Positions 16,809-25,983 of a stretch of 64,000 bases of DNA are shown here, one piece after another. Position 1 is the first letter of the stretch. Every line of letters begins with the position of its first letter. Both the position numbers and the translations under genes were made by a program. The notes under the pieces were generated by a model, which ran no database searches, was not told where the DNA came from, and saw only the letters and a program-made list of their open reading frames with translations. Origin of the DNA: Oceanobacter sp045430275 (GTDB lineage Bacteria > Pseudomonadota > Gammaproteobacteria > Pseudomonadales > Oceanobacteraceae); NCBI GenBank assembly GCA_045430275.1, contig JAILXU010000010.1, positions 62,001-126,000 on the forward strand, read 5' to 3'.

Positions 16809-18120
16809 GGGTGGCCTCCGGATGGGCTAGAAGAACCATGGTTTCTACGTGGTGAGTCTGGGGAAACATATCCATCATTCCTGCCTGTTCAATCAAATAA
16901 CCGCCACTACACAGTATCTGCAAGTCACGAGCCAGCGTGGCCGGATCACAAGACACGTACAGTATTTTGGGCACCCGGCGCTCTATCAGGTGTTCGACAA
17001 CAGCGGCGGCACCCGCACGAGGTGGGTCCAGCAGTACCGCGTCTGGCTGTGGCAAAGTATCCAGCGCCTGAGGAGTCGACAAATCAGCCCGCCGCGTTTC
17101 CAGTGGCAATGCCAGTGCAGCGGCCTGACGTTTCAGACTGTCCACCATACTCTGCTGGCCTTCCACTGCGACCACCTGTTGTGTCAGTGTCGCCAACGGC
17201 ATACTGAAATTGCCGTGACCGGCGAACAAGTCCCAGACCACAGAATTCGGCGTGGGTTTCAACCAGTCCATTGCCTGCTGCACCATGGCTCGATTCACTG
17301 CACCATTGACTTGCAGAAAATCGCTGAGCTGCAGCCGCAGTGCCATGTCCTGAACCTGATGGGTCAATGGCTCTGCCACTTCGGGAAACACCAGACGCTC
17401 GGGAGTGTTCTTGCCTTCCCGAAGCCAGAGCTGTATCGGCAAATCATCGTCATTTGAACACTCAGCCAACCAGTGATTGAGGCGTTCGATGTCAGAGGCA
17501 GGCAATCTGCGATGTGATTGCAATACCAATGCCAGTGCATTATCTGCCGCGATCACTTCCAGCTGAGTCAGATTCGAACGGCTGTCCAGTGACCCCAGCA
17601 AGGTTCTCCATGCTGCCCAGTCAAGCACAGGTAGCTCTGGCAGAACCCGACAGCGGTCAATATTGGTCAAGTGCTCGCTGCGACCTTCCCGAAATCCAAC
17701 GTAGATCTCACCCCGGCCTTTACTGGAGCGAATGCCCAGGCGGGCCTTGCGGCGGTAATGCCAAGGCTGGTCAAGCAGGGCAGGAAGCCAGTGTCCAACG
17801 TTCAGTTTTTGTCGATCGAACTCCCGTTCGATACGCTGCTGTTTGAAATCCACCTGAGCCTGATAGTCCAGATGCTGGAGATCACAGCCACCGCATCGCT
17901 GATAATGCGGACAGAGTGGCTCTGTACGCTGTTCAGAAACATCATCAATGGACACCAGCCGGGTTTGCCAGACTTTCTTGCGTCGACCGTTCAGCATCAC
18001 TGTCACCTGCTCTCCGGGCAAGGCACCAGGAACAAAGTAGACATCCCGACCACGGCGACCAATGCCATGGCCTTCGGATGTCATGGCATCAATCTGTAAT
18101 TGCAAGGTGTGATTGGACAC
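16801..18120 (-). CDS. rlmD: 23S rRNA m5U1939 methyltransferase RlmD
   Basis: SAM-dependent RNA uridine-5-methyltransferase. N-terminal TRAM domain (about residues 5-60), [4Fe-4S] cysteines CPHYQRCGGCDLQH near residue 80, SAM site VWDLFAGHGNFSMPLA, and the catalytic cysteine in LYVSCDPATLARDL. I place the start at GTG 18120 (MSNHTLQLQ) because GGAGG ends 5 nt upstream and that site lies inside the only earlier in-frame ATG extension; length 439. The order cysM, rlmD, relA, mazG is the Pseudomonas one. Confidence 0.95.
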   Translation of the reverse strand: MSNHTLQLQIDAMTSEGHGIGRRGRDVYFVPGALPGEQVTVMLNGRRKKVWQTRLVSIDDVSEQRTEPLCPHYQRCGGCDLQHLDYQAQVDFKQQRIEREFDRQKLNVGHWLPALLDQPWHYRRKARLGIRSSKGRGEIYVGFREGRSEHLTNIDRCRVLPELPVLDWAAWRTLLGSLDSRSNLTQLEVIAADNALALVLQSHRRLPASDIERLNHWLAECSNDDDLPIQLWLREGKNTPERLVFPEVAEPLTHQVQDMALRLQLSDFLQVNGAVNRAMVQQAMDWLKPTPNSVVWDLFAGHGNFSMPLATLTQQVVAVEGQQSMVDSLKRQAAALALPLETRRADLSTPQALDTLPQPDAVLLDPPRAGAAAVVEHLIERRVPKILYVSCDPATLARDLQILCSGGYLIEQAGMMDMFPQTHHVETMVLLAHPEATHG

Positions 18121-18151
18121 GCAAGCCTCCATTTGAAAACAGGAACAGGAA

Positions 18152-18169
18152 AGCCGGGCAATGCCGGCT
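18152..18169 (-). terminator. Weak hairpin after cysM
   Basis: AGCCGG/CCGGCT stem with a 6-nt loop, followed on the minus strand by only TTTCCT. May attenuate transcription between cysM and rlmD rather than end it. Confidence 0.35.
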
Positions 18170-18214
18170 GTTGGAAGGCTGCGTCAGATAAGCATGGATT
18201 GCTTCAAGCGGCTT

Positions 18215-19117
18215 TTAACTGGCGTAGACACCAGAAGACAGGTAACGGTCGCCCCGGTCACAGACAATGGCGACGATTGTGGCATTTTCAAGGGACTGGG
18301 CCAGATTCAGTGCGGCTGATACTGCGCCACCGGAGGAAACACCGCAGAAAATACCTTCAACGCGAGCCAGTTGTTTCATGGTTTCTTCGGCCTGTTGCTG
18401 GCCAATGTCCATCACCTGATCAACCCGCTGGCGATCAAAAATGGTGGGCAGGTATTCTTCTGGCCAGCGCCGGATACCCGGTATGGAAGCGCCATCTGCA
18501 GGCTGCAAACCGATAATCTGTACGTCCGGGTTTTGCTCCTTGAGATAACGGGAAGTGCCCATAATCGTGCCGGTTGTTCCCATGGAACTGACAAAATGAG
18601 TAACGCGCCCAGCGGTTTGACGCCAGATTTCAGGGCCAGTCCCGGTGTAGTGCGCTTCCGGGTTATCCAGATTGCCAAACTGGTTCAGTACCTTGCCAGC
18701 TCCCTGTTCCTGCATCGTCAGGGCCAGATCCCGAGCACCTTCCATGCCTTGCTCCTTCGTCACCAGAATCAACTCGGCTCCGTAGGCTTCCATCGCCCAG
18801 CGCCGTTCCATGGTGGCGTTGTCGGGCATGATCAGAGTCATCTGATAACCCATCATGGCAGCAGCCATGGCCAGAGCGATGCCGGTATTGCCACTGGTAG
18901 CTTCAATCAAGCGATCACCCGGCTGAATGTCGCCACGTCGTGCAGCCTGCTGGATCATGGTTAACGCCGGACGATCCTTGACCGATCCCGCTGGATTATT
19001 GCCTTCCAGTTTCAGCAATACCTGATTGCCACGATCATTTTTTCCCAAACGCTGCAGCCCAACCAGTGGCGTGTTACCCACGCAATCGGCAATGGTCGGG
19101 TAATCTGAATGCCCCAT
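18215..19117 (-). CDS. cysM: Cysteine synthase B
   Basis: PLP enzyme making cysteine from O-acetylserine and sulfide (or S-sulfocysteine from thiosulfate). The PLP lysine is in NPAGSVKDRPAL near residue 45 and the substrate loop is EATSGNTGIALA. 300 residues with the CysM-type features (ICDRGDRYLSSGVY at the C-terminus) rather than CysK. AAAGGTG precedes ATG 19117. Divergent from barA, as cysM-gacS in Pseudomonas. Uses the product of CysE at 3.8-4.6 kb. Confidence 0.96.
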   Translation of the reverse strand: MGHSDYPTIADCVGNTPLVGLQRLGKNDRGNQVLLKLEGNNPAGSVKDRPALTMIQQAARRGDIQPGDRLIEATSGNTGIALAMAAAMMGYQMTLIMPDNATMERRWAMEAYGAELILVTKEQGMEGARDLALTMQEQGAGKVLNQFGNLDNPEAHYTGTGPEIWRQTAGRVTHFVSSMGTTGTIMGTSRYLKEQNPDVQIIGLQPADGASIPGIRRWPEEYLPTIFDRQRVDQVMDIGQQQAEETMKQLARVEGIFCGVSSGGAVSAALNLAQSLENATIVAIVCDRGDRYLSSGVYAS

Positions 19118-19303
19118 ATAGCACCTTTAATATAACTTAATGGAATACATATTACGGTTTTCATCTTGTTTTCAACAATATCAATTCGCAATGACGATAT
19201 TCCTCAGTCGAGCCTGACGCCCAACGATTACGCCAAACCGACCATAAGCCCATCAGAATGCGAATAACTTGTTAATTATTGCCCGAAATTCACAGGATTT
19301 TTA

Positions 19304-19309
19304 TATAAT
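19304..19309 (+). promoter_or_regulatory. Probable -10 box of the barA promoter
   Basis: Perfect TATAAT 37 bp before the barA start in the 229-bp cysM-barA gap. The best -35 candidate, TTGCCC, is 19 bp upstream, longer than ideal. Confidence 0.4.
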
Positions 19310-19346
19310 TCCCTCCTTCTATGCTGGCTAATTGCGACTGCTCACC

Positions 19347-22280
19347 ATGAAAAACTGGAACCTCAAACACCGCCTGATCATCATGGGGTTACTGCCCGGG
19401 TTGATGGTGGCTATTGCTCTTGGTGGCTATTTTGGCATCCAGCGTTTTCAGGATCTGAATGACTTGCTGGATCAGCGCGCGCTGGCCATGGCCAAACAAC
19501 TGGCTCCTGTCTGTGAGTACGGCGTGATGACGGGCAACATTGGTATTTTGCAGAACATCGCGACCAATATGCTGGAGGAGAAAGACGTTCGTTCTGTCAG
19601 TATTTACAGTCAGGACATGGATAAGCTGGCGCATGCCGGGCCACAAATGATGGATGACTTCATCACCGGCACTGACCTGAACCATGACAAGCTTCATCTG
19701 ATGCACACCAATGGTTCGGTTCGGGTACGCACACCGATTTACGAACAGAACCTGGTGATTGCCGACCAGTTATCCGAGCAGTTCTTCGCCGAAGCCGACA
19801 CCACCGGGCGACTGCTTGGATTCGCTGAACTCGAACTCTCCAATGCCAACACCCGACTGGAACGCTATCAGGACATGGTGTCTTCAGTCAGTATTGTCTT
19901 GATTGCCTTACTGGTGTGTTTCATTGTTTCACTGCGTATCAGCAAGCGCTTTACCAGCCCGATCAAAGATATTTTGCAAGGTCTTCTGTCATTGAAAGAA
20001 GGTCGATATGAAGCCCGCGTTCGAGTCGATAACAGTGGCGAGCTCAGTCAGGTATCCAGCCATATCAACTCGCTGGCCGCTTCCATACAGCAACGCACGG
20101 AAGAGACCCAGGGCAGTTTTGAAGAGCATCTCACCGACTTGCAAGCAAACGTGGATGAACTGGAAATCCGCAACCACCAGCTGTCCATGGGCAAAAATGA
20201 AGCCATCGAAGCCAGTCAGATGAAATCGGTCTTTCTGGCCAATGTCAGCCATGAACTGCGCACACCACTGGCGGGCATCTACAACTACCTGAACATTCTG
20301 GAGCGCAGCGCACTCAGTACCGGGCAGGCCGAGCACGTTGCCACCATGCAGCAACAGTCCGATGATTTGCTGCGCATCATTGATGACTTGCTGGATTTAT
20401 CCAAACTGGAAGCGGAAAAGCTGCACCTTGAACACATTCCCTATCACTTGCGCGATGTCATTGAGGATGCTCTTGTTGCAGCCGCGCCTGCGGCGTATCG
20501 CAAGGGCATTTCACTCTATTACCAACTGGATGATCAGGTGCCCCTGCATCTGGTCGGCGATGAATTACGACTCAAACAGGTTCTTGGTAACCTGATCAGC
20601 AATGCCATCAAGTTCACCCACGATGGTGAAGTGCTGACTCGCATCACTCTGATCAATCAACGGGACCAACAGGCAACCATACAGATTTCGGTAACAGACT
20701 CAGGGATTGGTATCAGCGAAGAGCAGCAAAAGCGCTTGTTCAAACCCTTTGGTCAGGCCGACACCAGCACAGCCCGACAGTTTGGGGGAACCGGCCTCGG
20801 ATTGATGATCTCCAAGGCGCTGGTTGAAAACATGAACGGTGAAATCACCGTCACCAGCGCACCCGGCCAGGGTTCCTGCTTCCAGTTCCACATTGTTGCC
20901 GACCTGAACTCCGACGAAGCCCCGCCCCTGGCAGAATTTGAGGCCTTCTCTCTGGCCATATTGAACGCACCGGCTGCCATCGCCGCCAATATGTGCCAAT
21001 ACCTGAATGAATGGAACATCATTCCCCGGCTGTTCGATACTTTGACCCAACTGGAAACAGCGCTGGCTCAGGGAGACTGTCAATGCCGAGGCATTCTGGT
21101 CTGGAGTCGTTTTTCACTCCGGGATGATCAAGCCATTCGTTTACTGGTTGATATGGCCACACCGTATCAACTTCCGGTTCTGGTGATGACTGACAGTCTG
21201 CAACCGCAACAAACCGCTGAATTTATGGGTCTGGGTGCCACTGATTGCATCAGTCTGCCAACCAAATCCGTACACCTTCATCAAAGCCTGAGCCTTCAGT
21301 TTGGTGCAGGCTCCAGTGGTTTAACGACATCGTCCCCCGGTGTCTATCCAACGCCTCAGGAAGCGATGCCTCGTGCCCATGCGGAGCAGCCAACCGTTCT
21401 GGTGGTGGATGACAACGAACCCAACCTGAAAGTCGTGGCCATGATGATTGAAGAGTTGGGGTTGACGCCATTGAAAGCGGCATCAGGGCCTGAGGCCATC
21501 AATGCGGTGAAAAACCATCGGGTTGATCTTATCTTTATGGACATTCAGATGCCCGGCATGAATGGTCTGGAGGCCACCCGAAAGATACGTCAGCTGCCCG
21601 ATAAATCCGGCATTCCTATCATTGCTCTCACCGCTCATGCCATGGCTGATGAACGCAAACGCCTGCTCCGGGAAGGCATGAATGAATACCAGACCAAGCC
21701 GATCTCCATTGAACAATTGGCTCGCTACATACAACAGTGGACAGGATACCGCCAGACATCCCGGCTCCCGGCGTTTACATCTACACCGGCATCTACACCT
21801 ACATCTACACAAATACCCATACCCTCTTACAACGCCAATGCCTCCCAAAAACCCGAGTCTGAAGCCGCCGTTTTCTCCGCGACTGTGGCACTTCAGGTGG
21901 CCGGCAATAAAGACAGTATTGCCATCGATATGATGACCATGCTGCTCGGCAGTCTGGAGGCAGAGATGGACACAATCAGGGAAGCCTGGGAAATGGAATC
22001 CATGGACACACTGCAAAGCTGTGTACATAAATTACACGGAGCCAGCCGTTACTGTGGCGTCCCCGCCTTGCAAGAACGACTGAAACGGTTTGAATCCGAC
22101 CTGAAACAGGGACAGCACCGGGCTGTGCCCGATCACCTCAGAGGGTTAATGAAGGATGTAATTCAGTTACAAGAATGGTGCCATAACAATGATTGGCGAT
22201 TGCTGGTGCAACAGGCCGTGTTAACTCGCGATCACAGCAAAGGCCAGGATAAATCCGGCATCATCACTGAGGCTGACTGA
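19347..22280 (+). CDS. barA: BarA/GacS hybrid sensor histidine kinase
   Basis: Inner-membrane sensor that drives UvrY/GacA phosphorylation and hence CsrB/RsmZ-type small RNAs. About 977 residues from ATG 19347. Domains in order: TM1 (LKHRLIIMGLLPGLMVAIAL), a periplasmic sensor of about 130 residues, TM2 near residue 190, HAMP, HisKA with the phospho-His in NVSHELRTPL, HATPase_c (GTGLGLMISKALVE), a degenerate receiver-like stretch, a true receiver (VVDDNEPNLKV, FMDIQMPGMNG) and an Hpt domain (CVHKLHGASRYCGV). A Ser/Thr/Pro-rich linker (near residue 815) joins receiver and Hpt. Its last 60 bp overlap acpS on the other strand. Confidence 0.95.
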   Translation: MKNWNLKHRLIIMGLLPGLMVAIALGGYFGIQRFQDLNDLLDQRALAMAKQLAPVCEYGVMTGNIGILQNIATNMLEEKDVRSVSIYSQDMDKLAHAGPQMMDDFITGTDLNHDKLHLMHTNGSVRVRTPIYEQNLVIADQLSEQFFAEADTTGRLLGFAELELSNANTRLERYQDMVSSVSIVLIALLVCFIVSLRISKRFTSPIKDILQGLLSLKEGRYEARVRVDNSGELSQVSSHINSLAASIQQRTEETQGSFEEHLTDLQANVDELEIRNHQLSMGKNEAIEASQMKSVFLANVSHELRTPLAGIYNYLNILERSALSTGQAEHVATMQQQSDDLLRIIDDLLDLSKLEAEKLHLEHIPYHLRDVIEDALVAAAPAAYRKGISLYYQLDDQVPLHLVGDELRLKQVLGNLISNAIKFTHDGEVLTRITLINQRDQQATIQISVTDSGIGISEEQQKRLFKPFGQADTSTARQFGGTGLGLMISKALVENMNGEITVTSAPGQGSCFQFHIVADLNSDEAPPLAEFEAFSLAILNAPAAIAANMCQYLNEWNIIPRLFDTLTQLETALAQGDCQCRGILVWSRFSLRDDQAIRLLVDMATPYQLPVLVMTDSLQPQQTAEFMGLGATDCISLPTKSVHLHQSLSLQFGAGSSGLTTSSPGVYPTPQEAMPRAHAEQPTVLVVDDNEPNLKVVAMMIEELGLTPLKAASGPEAINAVKNHRVDLIFMDIQMPGMNGLEATRKIRQLPDKSGIPIIALTAHAMADERKRLLREGMNEYQTKPISIEQLARYIQQWTGYRQTSRLPAFTSTPASTPTSTQIPIPSYNANASQKPESEAAVFSATVALQVAGNKDSIAIDMMTMLLGSLEAEMDTIREAWEMESMDTLQSCVHKLHGASRYCGVPALQERLKRFESDLKQGQHRAVPDHLRGLMKDVIQLQEWCHNNDWRLLVQQAVLTRDHSKGQDKSGIITEAD

Positions 22281-22634
22281 GGCGCTCTTTCCACCCAAAA
22301 ACAGCATGCGCTCTTGTGCCCGCCCTGACAAACGTGCGTAGGGTGCGCCACGAGCGTCCCTCAGAACACACAGCTCCTGAAAGCCCACACCAGCCGCAAT
22401 GCCAGTTCCTAACGCCTTGGCCAACGCCTCTTTAACAGCAAACTGCTTGGCCAGGAAATTCAGGCTTCGATGACGCTGAAGCCAAAGCTGATATTCCGGC
22501 TCCGTCAGAATCCGACGAGCAAAACGCTCCCCGTGACGCTGCCACACTGGCTCGATACGCTCAACGGCCAGCAGGTCAGTACCAATCCCAACAACGCCTG
22601 GAGTGTCCTCCAGGCCCGAGATGGTATTAACCAC
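22221..22634 (-). CDS. acpS: Holo-[acyl-carrier-protein] synthase
   Basis: Transfers 4'-phosphopantetheine from CoA to acyl carrier protein. Family motifs: VVGIGTDLLAVERIE near the N-terminus and FLAKQFAVKEALAKALGTGI. I place the start at GTG 22634, which overlaps the pdxJ stop (GTGGTTAA) and gives 137 residues; this leaves a 17-residue N-terminal extension compared with E. coli, so a later non-ATG start is possible. Its 3' end runs 60 bp antisense into barA. pdxJ-acpS is the usual gene pair. Confidence 0.9.
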   Translation of the reverse strand: MVNTISGLEDTPGVVGIGTDLLAVERIEPVWQRHGERFARRILTEPEYQLWLQRHRSLNFLAKQFAVKEALAKALGTGIAAGVGFQELCVLRDARGAPYARLSGRAQERMLFLGGKSASVSLSDDAGFILAFAVIAS

Positions 22635-23367
22635 AATGCCCTGCCGATGCCAGAAGACTGCGCATCTCAGCGACTGCCTTGTCCAGTCCCACAAACAAGG
22701 CCCGCGCGATCAGGCTATGACCAATATTCAGTTCGTTCATATGAGGAATGGCCGCGATAACTTCGACATTATGATAGTGCAGACCATGCCCGGCATTCAC
22801 AATTAACCCTTGCGCATGAGCATAGGAAGCCGCCCGGTGAATACGCGCCAGTTCATCCGCCTGAGCCTGCCCGGTTGTGTCAGCGTATCGCCCCGTGTGA
22901 AGTTCCACCACAGGAGCACCGCAGCGTACCGCTGCATCAATCTGATTCACGTCCGGGTCAATAAATAACGATACCTCCGCTCCGGCTCTGGCCAAACGAT
23001 CGACAGCCGCACTGATCGTGGTCTCCTGACCACACACATCCAGCCCACCTTCTGTCGTCAGTTCTTCCCGCTTCTCGGGCACCAGACAGCAGCATTCAGG
23101 CTGTACGTCTTCCGCCAGTTGCAACATGCTTTCGGTGACGGCCATTTCAAGATTCATTTTGGTCGACAGCGTTTCTTTCAAAACATACACATCACGCGTC
23201 TGAATATGACGACGGTCTTCCCGAGGGTGAATCGTAATACCATCAGCACCCGCCTGTTCGGCCATAAAAGCAGCCTGTACCGGATCGGGATAACGCGTTC
23301 CTCGTGCCTGCCTCAAGGTCGCTACGTGATCAATATTCACGCCTAACAGCACTCGCTTGGTATTCAT
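22627..23367 (-). CDS. pdxJ: Pyridoxine 5'-phosphate synthase
   Basis: Condenses 1-deoxyxylulose-5-phosphate with 3-amino-2-oxopropyl phosphate to form pyridoxine phosphate (vitamin B6). 246-residue TIM barrel: LLGVNIDHVATLRQARGT at the start with the catalytic His, DGITIHPREDRRHIQ, and GLIVNAGHGLHYHNV towards the end. Its start overlaps the recO stop by 4 bp, giving a tightly packed recO-pdxJ-acpS operon tail. Confidence 0.97.
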   Translation of the reverse strand: MNTKRVLLGVNIDHVATLRQARGTRYPDPVQAAFMAEQAGADGITIHPREDRRHIQTRDVYVLKETLSTKMNLEMAVTESMLQLAEDVQPECCCLVPEKREELTTEGGLDVCGQETTISAAVDRLARAGAEVSLFIDPDVNQIDAAVRCGAPVVELHTGRYADTTGQAQADELARIHRAASYAHAQGLIVNAGHGLHYHNVEVIAAIPHMNELNIGHSLIARALFVGLDKAVAEMRSLLASAGHCG

Positions 23368-24023
23368 ACTTCATTTCTCCAGGAAAACAGTTGTCGACTC
23401 GACAATGGGTGGTCAAGAGCGTGGTCGATGGCCATCCTTAATATACGTTTGGCACACACCCAGCTCACAGAATCCGGTTGACCCGAACCTGCCAGTGGCA
23501 ATAGCCATTCTGCCAGAAAGTCGCCAGAAACCGAGGGAACCAGACCGATACCGGCCAGAAATTGATAACGCTTGCCTACTTGCAAAGGCAAACCGTCCGA
23601 CGCCAGATGCCAATCAAAACCGTATCCGGCGTGTTCCAGTAGTTGATATTCCAGCATTCTGAGCCAAGGCTCAGGGTGATCACCTCGGGACAAGGCGGCC
23701 AGAGTGGCTTCATAACGGTCATACAGTGCGGGGGCCGGATCGGCATTGCTCAAGAAGCGCATCAACAGCTCGTTGATGTACAGGCCGCAGAGTAAATGAT
23801 CGCCCTGCAATGACCAGGCGCACGACTCCGAAACAGCATACAGAGTTGGCCAGTCATCCATCTGACGCCAATCGGCTTCGTAAGCACAATGCAAAGTGGG
23901 TTCGATGGTCTTGCGACGATGGGATGAAACCAGCATCAAACGCCCCAGATCACGGCAAAAAACCGTGATCAGCCAATCAGACTCAGCCAGAGGCTGGCGA
24001 TGAAGCACACACAACCGACGCAA
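23364..24023 (-). CDS. recO: DNA repair protein RecO
   Basis: RecFOR-pathway mediator that anneals ssDNA and helps load RecA. 219 residues with an N-terminal OB-fold (LCVLHRQPLAESDWLITVF, GRLMLVSSHRRK) and a helical C-terminal part (LLCGLYINELLMRFL, LEYQLLEHAGYGFDWH). The start is a TTG at 24023, chosen because GGAGGA stands 4-5 nt upstream and the next in-frame starts would cut the OB-fold. Directly follows era. Confidence 0.93.
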   Translation of the reverse strand: MRRLCVLHRQPLAESDWLITVFCRDLGRLMLVSSHRRKTIEPTLHCAYEADWRQMDDWPTLYAVSESCAWSLQGDHLLCGLYINELLMRFLSNADPAPALYDRYEATLAALSRGDHPEPWLRMLEYQLLEHAGYGFDWHLASDGLPLQVGKRYQFLAGIGLVPSVSGDFLAEWLLPLAGSGQPDSVSWVCAKRILRMAIDHALDHPLSSRQLFSWRNEV

Positions 24024-24043
24024 GAAATCCTCCGGTGTCCGGG

Positions 24044-24937
24044 TTATTCCTGGTCAGTGTAACCCAGGCTGCGAAGCGCACGCTCGTCATCCGACCAACC
24101 GGATTTCACCTTGACCCAAAGATTCAGCATCACTTTGCAATCAAACAGGGATTCCATATCCAGTCGGGCTTCCCGGCCAATTTGTTTGATACGATAACCG
24201 GCGTCACCAATCACGATCCGTTTCTGGGATGCACGCTCGACCAGAATCAAGGCACTGATTTCAGCCAAGCGGCCATTGTGAGTAAATTCTTCGATTTCGA
24301 CCGTCATGGCATACGGCAATTCATCACCTAACTGTCGCATGATTTTTTCACGCACCAGTTCAGCAGCCAGAAAACGGGAGCTGCGATCAGTGATCTGATC
24401 TTCCGGGTAGAAATGCTGGCCTTCCGGCAAATAGCTTTCGATCAGGTTTTCCAGACGATCCACGTTCCGTCCGGTTTTGGCACTCAAAGGAACGATTTGA
24501 TCGAACGAATGGCGACCGGATACACGCTCCATATACGGCAGCAGTACGTCTTTGTCTTGCAAACTGTCAACCTTGTTGACTGCCAGAACCACGGGCGCGC
24601 GCTGCTGACTCACAGCGTCCAGAACCAGGTCATCTTCTTCCGTCCAGCGGGTGCGATCCACAACCATCACGATCAGGTCAACGTCTTTGACTGCCGTTGT
24701 CGCCGCCTTGTTCATATAGCGGTTGATCGCCTTGTCCTGAATGCGATGAATGCCCGGTGTGTCGACATACACAACCTGCACATCTTCTTCCGTCTTGATA
24801 CCCAGAATCTGATGACGAGTTGTTTGTGGCTTACGGGAAGTAATGGAAAGTTTCTGGCCCAGAATACGATTCAGTAAGGTCGATTTGCCCACATTAGGGC
24901 GTCCAACAATGGCCACAAAGCCGGTTTTAATACTCAC
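24044..24937 (-). CDS. era: GTPase Era
   Basis: Essential GTPase that binds the 3' end of 16S rRNA during 30S maturation. G1 GRPNVGKSTLLN, G3 DTPGIHRIQ and G4 NKVDS are present, and the C-terminal KH domain has the GDAGYRIKQIGREAR segment. 297 residues. The GTG start at 24937 overlaps the rnc stop by 4 bp (GTGA) and GGAG lies upstream, so it is coupled to rnc as in E. coli. Confidence 0.98.
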   Translation of the reverse strand: MSIKTGFVAIVGRPNVGKSTLLNRILGQKLSITSRKPQTTRHQILGIKTEEDVQVVYVDTPGIHRIQDKAINRYMNKAATTAVKDVDLIVMVVDRTRWTEEDDLVLDAVSQQRAPVVLAVNKVDSLQDKDVLLPYMERVSGRHSFDQIVPLSAKTGRNVDRLENLIESYLPEGQHFYPEDQITDRSSRFLAAELVREKIMRQLGDELPYAMTVEIEEFTHNGRLAEISALILVERASQKRIVIGDAGYRIKQIGREARLDMESLFDCKVMLNLWVKVKSGWSDDERALRSLGYTDQE

Positions 24938-25623
24938 GTTTCATCTCCCGCCAGTAAATCCAGAGCAATCAATACTTGCTCAGCCGCTGCCTGTTCCGCA
25001 CTTCGTCGACTGCTACCACTGGCTGTTACCACGGGGCTGTCAGGAATCGTGCACGTCACGGTAAACACTTGCTTGTTGGACGGTCCTTCTATGGCAATCA
25101 CGTCATAACGCGGCAGGCTCTGATGACGCCCTTGCTGATATTCCTGCAAGCGGGTTTTGGGGTCTTTGGTCGGGTCATCCAGCGTCAAAGCATCCAGACG
25201 CGACTGATACCAGGACAGGATGCGCTCACGTGCGATGTCCAGCCCGGCATCCAGATAAATAGCGCCGATCAATGCTTCGACAGCATCCGCCAGAATAGAT
25301 TCGCGTCGATGGCCGCCGCTTTTTAACTCCCCCGATCCCAATAGCAGAAATTCGCCCAGATTGAACTCACGGGCGACATCGGCCAGAGTTTCACCCTTCA
25401 CCATCCGGGCGCGCAAACGGCTGAGTTTGCCCTCACGCGCTTCACCAAACCGACAATACAGCTCTTCAGCGATGACAAAATTCAGAATCGAATCACCCAG
25501 AAACTCCAGGCGCTCATTATTATTGCCGCCTCGGCTGCGATGGGTTAACGCCAGAGTCGCCAGCGTTTCATCGGTAAAGGTATATCCCAACCGTTGAGAT
25601 AATTTCAGTAGGGGGTTATTCAC
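24934..25623 (-). CDS. rnc: Ribonuclease III
   Basis: Double-strand-specific endonuclease for rRNA precursors and many mRNAs. The catalytic RNase III signature NERLEFLGDSILNFVIAEEL lies near residue 37, the second acidic cluster in ADAVEALIGAIYLDAG, and a dsRBD occupies the C-terminal third (GSSRRSAEQAAAEQVL). 229 residues from GTG 25623, which shares one base with the stop of the upstream DUF4845 gene. Confidence 0.97.
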   Translation of the reverse strand: MNNPLLKLSQRLGYTFTDETLATLALTHRSRGGNNNERLEFLGDSILNFVIAEELYCRFGEAREGKLSRLRARMVKGETLADVAREFNLGEFLLLGSGELKSGGHRRESILADAVEALIGAIYLDAGLDIARERILSWYQSRLDALTLDDPTKDPKTRLQEYQQGRHQSLPRYDVIAIEGPSNKQVFTVTCTIPDSPVVTASGSSRRSAEQAAAEQVLIALDLLAGDET

Positions 25624-25982
25624 TAGTTAAATTCTTCCTCATGATGGAAACGGCCCACCAAATCTACATTGCCAATCAAAGGGCTGCGCACCTCATACGT
25701 CCATTTCAACAGCAATCCTCCCGGAATGCGTGTGACAATCATCCCATCCGTTGAAACATTGACGCTGTTAAAGTCCATTCTTTTTTCAACGAGTGCCTTC
25801 AATTGCTTTTGGCGAGTATGAGAGTCGATTTCACCGGATTCATGGACATTTTCCAGAATCTTGGTCAGTAATTTGTCATCCCAGTACATAGGCACAACGG
25901 CCATACCGATTTTTGCCAAAAAAACCACCAGAGTTAATACCAGCAATACGGTAACAAACGATGTTCCAGCTTGTTTTTTCAT
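25623..25982 (-). CDS. DUF4845 membrane protein
   Basis: 119 residues from ATG 25982 (MKKQAGTSFVTV). One N-terminal transmembrane helix (about residues 7-30), then a soluble domain of about 90 residues (PMYWDDKLLTKILENV onwards) typical of DUF4845, a pilin-like single-pass family. Function unknown. In Pseudomonas and many relatives the family sits between lepB and rnc; here it starts 1 bp after the lepA stop, with lepB absent. It is translationally coupled to rnc. Confidence 0.88.
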   Translation of the reverse strand: MKKQAGTSFVTVLLVLTLVVFLAKIGMAVVPMYWDDKLLTKILENVHESGEIDSHTRQKQLKALVEKRMDFNSVNVSTDGMIVTRIPGGLLLKWTYEVRSPLIGNVDLVGRFHHEEEFN

Positions 25983-25983
25983 A

